NCBI GenBank assembly: GCA_046345315.1
Contig: JBKDKA010000196.1
Span: forward strand, 1 to 9,100
Length of the DNA: 9,100 nucleotides
Direction: 5' to 3'
From: F1-80-MAGs062 sp046345315
Lineage (GTDB): Bacteria > Planctomycetota > Planctomycetia > Planctomycetales > Planctomycetaceae
How positions within the stretch are numbered: position 1 is the stretch's first letter; each line of letters starts with the position of its first letter. Of this stretch, positions 7,217 to 9,100 are shown in pieces. Both the position numbers and the translations under genes were made by a program. The notes beneath the pieces are model-generated. The model did no database searches. It saw only the letters and a program-made list of their open reading frames with translations, and was not told where the DNA came from.

Positions 7217-7349
7217 GGGTTCTCTATGGGTGGGCCGCTCTCACCAGCTCCACCAACAAAGGCGGTTCTGCCTTTCGTTTGCAAAATCCGTCGGTCGTCT
7301 GCTCTGGCGAGCGACCGATTGCTCGCTCCGACGAAGGCAGAGAACCCAC
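7217..7349. repeat. Nested inverted-repeat block
   Basis: Five inverted repeats are packed into 133 bases. TGGGTTCTCT (7217-7226) pairs with AGAGAACCCA (7340-7349). TCTGCCTT (7268-7275) pairs with AAGGCAGA (7335-7342). CGTCGG (7290-7295) pairs with CCGACG (7329-7334). TCGGTCG (7292-7298) pairs with CGACCGA (7313-7319). GCGAGC (7308-7313) pairs with GCTCGC (7322-7327). Some of these are mutually exclusive, so alternative folds exist. It resembles a REP/MITE-type element or a structured RNA. It lies 61 bases after the stop of the orphan gene. Confidence 0.5.
7259..7276 (+). terminator. Possible terminator hairpin after the orphan gene
   Basis: AAAGGC, then GGTTCT, then GCCTTT forms a 6-bp stem with a 6-base loop, followed by CGTTTGC. 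It lies about 104 bases downstream of the 743-aa gene stop and is nearly symmetric, so it could act in both directions. The T-tract is short, which keeps this tentative. Confidence 0.25.
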
Positions 7350-7675
7350 ACTCTTTGGCAACACTCAGATTTCCGTCTCCGAAGCAGAATGTCATTAATT
7401 CAACGGCACCACTTCCCACGTGTCTGGGTGCACATTTGCGCCTATTCGCAATTGGAACCACAGAAAACCCTGATGGACCCCAAAAGTTGGTGCATGTACT
7501 GTGAGCGTCCAAAGCCTCAGTGTCAGTGCACCACCTTAATCTCACCATCTGCCAGCACTTCATGGCAATTCACATGAGCCTTCCCACGTTTCCAGTCGGA
7601 AAGGCAAGGTTGACGGAATGGATAACAAGAATCAGGATCCGATCTGGACACTGCAAATGGATGGTCACGCTGCTG

Positions 7676-7891
7676 GGCGTCTAACAACGCGTCGCCCGGG
7701 TTGCTTGCAACCCGGGAGCCGGTACGGCCCGGGAGTTGATGTGCTCTGGTGTCAGAATTCACTACTCGGTTCTGCGCCTGAGCGGCCGATTTGGGCGTAT
7801 TGGACTGGACAGTCACGGACGCCGCCACAAGAACCTCAGTCTTGTCTACCAGAACCGCTTGGATCTGCGGCCCACCGGTTGCTTAGACGCC
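7676..7891 (-). repeat. 216-bp element bounded by inverted repeats with attC-like core
   Basis: GGCGTCTAACAAC (7676-7688) and GTTGCTTAGACGCC (7878-7891) are inverted complements except for one extra base. On the minus strand one end reads GTTAGAC (7685-7679), a perfect match to the integron attC R' core GTTRRRY. The other end reads GTCTAAG (7888-7882), one mismatch from the R'' core RYYYAAC. It lies 3' of the minus-strand immunity gene, where a cassette attC would be. At 216 bp it is longer than the usual attC (about 55-145 bp), and no integrase is in the window. An unrelated palindromic repeat is the alternative. Confidence 0.35.
7695..7716. repeat. Perfect GC-rich hairpin, CCCGGG-bounded
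   Basis: CCCGGGTTGC (7695-7704) is followed after two bases by its exact complement GCAACCCGGG (7707-7716). In RNA or single-stranded DNA this would form a nine-pair stem with a 4-base loop. A third CCCGGG sits at 7728-7733. The hairpin lies just inside the left end of the 216-bp element, on the same arm. Confidence 0.6.
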
Positions 7892-7895
7892 GGTG
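7873..7895. repeat. Hairpin across the right end of the 216-bp element
   Basis: CACCGG (7873-7878) and CCGGTG (7890-7895) form a perfect 6-bp stem around an 11-base loop. That loop contains most of the CTTAGAC end motif of the 216-bp element, so this end can fold on its own instead of pairing with the far end. Confidence 0.45.
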
Positions 7896-7991
7896 CCACC
7901 CCACGACCTAAACTGGATGGCCTCATCTTTCTGCTGAGTCTGAACGGACGTGCTCAGAAACAGAGATCGGCCTTGTTTTCGAAAGTCACGC

Positions 7992-8003
7992 CAAGGCGCC
8001 TTG
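7992..8003. repeat. 12-bp perfect palindrome
   Basis: CAAGGCGCCTTG is a perfect 12-bp palindrome, 54 bases beyond the stop of the immunity gene in the direction of its transcription. Its function is unknown. It could be a protein-binding site or simply part of the repeat-rich DNA around it. Confidence 0.4.
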
Positions 8004-8012
8004 ATTCATTTA

Positions 8013-8056
8013 AAAGCAATCGCTCGCTCCGTTGCTCTTCAGTTTGCTAGAGCGAG
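8013..8056 (-). terminator. Possible terminator of the toxin-immunity operon
   Basis: Directly after the TAA of the immunity gene, the minus strand has CTCGCTC (8056-8050), a 20-base loop and GAGCGAG (8029-8023), then CGATTGC and TTTTAAA. The stem is perfect over seven pairs but the loop is long and the T-run starts seven bases late, so termination here is only suggested. Confidence 0.3.
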
Positions 8057-8599
8057 TTATCGAATCGGAGCAGGAGAGAATTCCATTCCTGTACAGCTGG
8101 CAGCATTAATTGCCCGTTTAACCGATTCGGCAACGAATAGCTTCAGCGCACCTGCCTTCGGATAAGAAAAGACGTGGTGGCAAATGGTGGCGGCATTCGA
8201 CAATACCGGCTTCACTATGAAATCGCCCGCTGCGATTGACTGTTTTCTATCAAGAACTTCGGGCGGATTCGGGAAATGGAGAATCCAATAAGCACGGGTT
8301 TCCGCTGCACGGCAAACATCAACGGCTAGCCATTGAAACTCATCGTGCGGTGATGCGCATGCTTGAAAAATGCACCTGAGGCGATCAGAACATAAGCGGC
8401 AGCCCAAGTTGCTCGACAAATAGTCAGCAAAGTCTCCTTCCTGCAGTTCGAGCGTCAATCTTTTCCAGTCTTTAACGACACCTGTGTACGGCAATTGAAA
8501 GATCCCCGGCGGCGGAAAGCATGCGTTACCCTGCTGCTCTTCGGATAGGTATGCAACGCCGTATGTATTTTCGTCGTCAAACAAAATCTGGTAGTACAT
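8057..8599 (-). CDS. Imm11 (DUF1629)-like immunity protein
   Basis: The 180-aa product most resembles the Imm11/DUF1629 family, which protects against polymorphic-toxin nucleases. Family-like features are the C-terminal half with WILHFPNPPEVLDRKQS (about 105-121), the iron-clad-looking spacing to the HHVFSYP segment (141-147), and the ending LFVAESVKRAI...CTGMEF (154-174). The protein has no signal peptide, as expected for a cytoplasmic antitoxin. I chose ATG at 8599 because MYYQILFDD is the usual kind of Imm11 start and GGGAG lies about 11 bases upstream. An ATG at 8617 would add six residues and overlap the toxin gene by 10 bases but has no ribosome site. Either way it follows the toxin tip directly, so toxin and immunity are made together. 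The family call is by pattern, without a search. Confidence 0.75.
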   Translation of the reverse strand: MYYQILFDDENTYGVAYLSEEQQGNACFPPPGIFQLPYTGVVKDWKRLTLELQEGDFADYLSSNLGCRLCSDRLRCIFQACASPHDEFQWLAVDVCRAAETRAYWILHFPNPPEVLDRKQSIAAGDFIVKPVLSNAATICHHVFSYPKAGALKLFVAESVKRAINAASCTGMEFSPAPIR

Positions 8600-8607
8600 T
8601 GACGCGT

Positions 8608-9100
8608 CTACTCCCATCCAATCTTACGAAGCAAGTCAGGGTTCTGTCGCACGGGCCCCTTTACGTACGTTTCGAACAATTCTAGGAATCTCTCCTTGTT
8701 TCCACCCGCTTCACGCGCTGCTCGCTCCATACCATCGAGAACAAAGTCATGGTACTTGTTGGGATGTCGGCCAAGATGAGGAAGAAGTTCCTTGTTCCAT
8801 ACATCATTCAGATCAAGGCCATATCGGTCAGCAATGTTCCGCATTCCCGCAGTGTACGTACTGCTCTTGTTGGTCGCATAGTGATGCATTTGACACGGTA
8901 ACCCCGTATTGTGCGCCAACACACCGATAGCCGACACATGATACGAATGGCTTCTGTGAACTTCGAGGTTGAAGACGGTTTCGCGAGTCGGACGCTGAGT
9001 TCTGGCTGTCAGAATTGATTCGCCATTGAGCGTTCTGACGACCTCATCGAGCTGCAGGTCCCCGGCGGGGATCCAAGCGTGCCGGGTTTCGGAGTACAGC
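8608..9100 (-). CDS. C-terminal end of a polymorphic toxin: Hint domain plus AHH-like nuclease tip (partial)
   Basis: The gene enters from beyond the window end; 163 residues are visible. Residues about 1-65 are the end of a Hint (intein-like) autoprocessing domain: W.PAGDLQLDE, then FNLEVHRSHSYHV and the terminal VLAHN (60-64), the asparagine being the expected cleavage site. The released tip (about 65-163) carries paired histidines MHH (72-73), then LDLNDVWNKELLP and HLGRHPNKYHDFV with H108, H112 and H117. This is the pattern of AHH-type nucleases of the HNH/Endo VII superfamily, which cut nucleic acid in competitor cells. The carrier, probably a large RHS/YD-repeat or similar secreted protein, is off the window. 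The stop overlaps or abuts the immunity gene. The Hint call is firm; the exact nuclease family is likely but unsearched. Confidence 0.85.
   Translation of the reverse strand, partial: LYSETRHAWIPAGDLQLDEVVRTLNGESILTARTQRPTRETVFNLEVHRSHSYHVSAIGVLAHNTGLPCQMHHYATNKSSTYTAGMRNIADRYGLDLNDVWNKELLPHLGRHPNKYHDFVLDGMERAAREAGGNKERFLELFETYVKGPVRQNPDLLRKIGWE

Larger units (their letters stand above)
7156..8056. other. Gene-free, palindrome-rich region between convergent genes
   Basis: About 900 bases lie between the end of the plus-strand orphan gene and the end of the minus-strand immunity gene. Several frames stay open for 70-140 codons on both strands, but none has a credible ribosome binding site or protein-like composition, and they overlap one another. 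The region instead carries many inverted repeats, listed separately. It may consist of dispersed repeat elements, or of the remains of old toxin-tip and immunity cassettes, which often accumulate behind polymorphic-toxin genes. No remnant is clear enough to name. Confidence 0.5.

Noticed and set aside
7152..7577. 141-codon plus-strand frame overlapping the end of the orphan gene
   Set aside because: It starts at TTG without a ribosome site, runs through the palindrome block, has unusual composition and overlaps other equally open frames.
7523..7828. 101-codon minus-strand frame whose end (WKRGKAHVNCHEVLADGEIK) faintly recalls DUF4160
   Set aside because: The resemblance covers about 20 residues, the rest is not protein-like and crosses the perfect GC hairpin. 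At best it is a remnant, which needs a search to support.
7736..8050. 104-codon plus-strand frame
   Set aside because: No ribosome site, basic low-quality composition, and it spans several palindromes.
1..9100. CRISPR array, tRNA or rRNA
   Set aside because: No regularly spaced repeats, cloverleaf-like tRNA or rRNA sequence was seen on either strand.

Overview
The window looks like an accessory region of a bacterial chromosome or plasmid, most probably from a planctomycete. That guess rests on the style of the MobF relaxase N-terminus, the mid-50s-looking GC content and the many unrecognisable ORFs; no 16S, tRNA or other marker is present. It has three parts: a minus-strand conjugation or mobilisation operon (about 11-4756), a large divergent orphan gene (4924-7155), and the end of a minus-strand polymorphic-toxin locus (8057 to beyond 9100). 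About 900 bases of palindrome-rich, apparently gene-free DNA (7156-8056) separate the last two parts.

Mobilisation part, in transcription order from 4756 down to 11: an unrecognised 211-aa protein with a GTG start and a good AGGAG site; a 130-aa protein with a C-terminal GerE/LuxR-like helix-turn-helix, coupled to it by a TGATG overlap; a 313-base gap holding a hairpin and a 9-base match to the nic region of F-plasmid oriT; an intact 878-aa TrwC/TraI-type relaxase-helicase; a 145-aa unrecognised protein overlapping the relaxase end by 11 bases; and a small helix-turn-helix gene that looks frameshifted at its 5' end. No coupling protein, type IV secretion gene, integrase or replication gene is visible, so I infer the edge of an integrative or mobilisable element or plasmid, not a whole one.

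The divergent 743-aa gene has no recognisable family. It shows two probable folded regions joined by a low-complexity linker. Its start is uncertain. The region between it and the minus operon carries a perfect 11-bp inverted repeat, a likely operator for a divergent promoter, and a GC-rich hairpin.

Toxin part: the minus strand from 9100 to 8608 encodes the C-terminal end of a Hint domain (ending in a VLAHN splice-type motif) followed by an AHH-like nuclease toxin tip. An Imm11 (DUF1629)-like immunity gene follows directly. The large secreted carrier lies outside the window.

The 7156-8056 gap holds a dense nest of inverted repeats (7217-7349), a 216-bp element bounded by 13/14-bp inverted repeats with an attC-like GTTAGAC core (7676-7891), a perfect GC-rich hairpin and a possible terminator behind the immunity gene. 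The best candidates for something new are the attC-like element downstream of a toxin-immunity pair, the oriT candidate beside the relaxase, the 743-aa orphan, and the broken helix-turn-helix gene.
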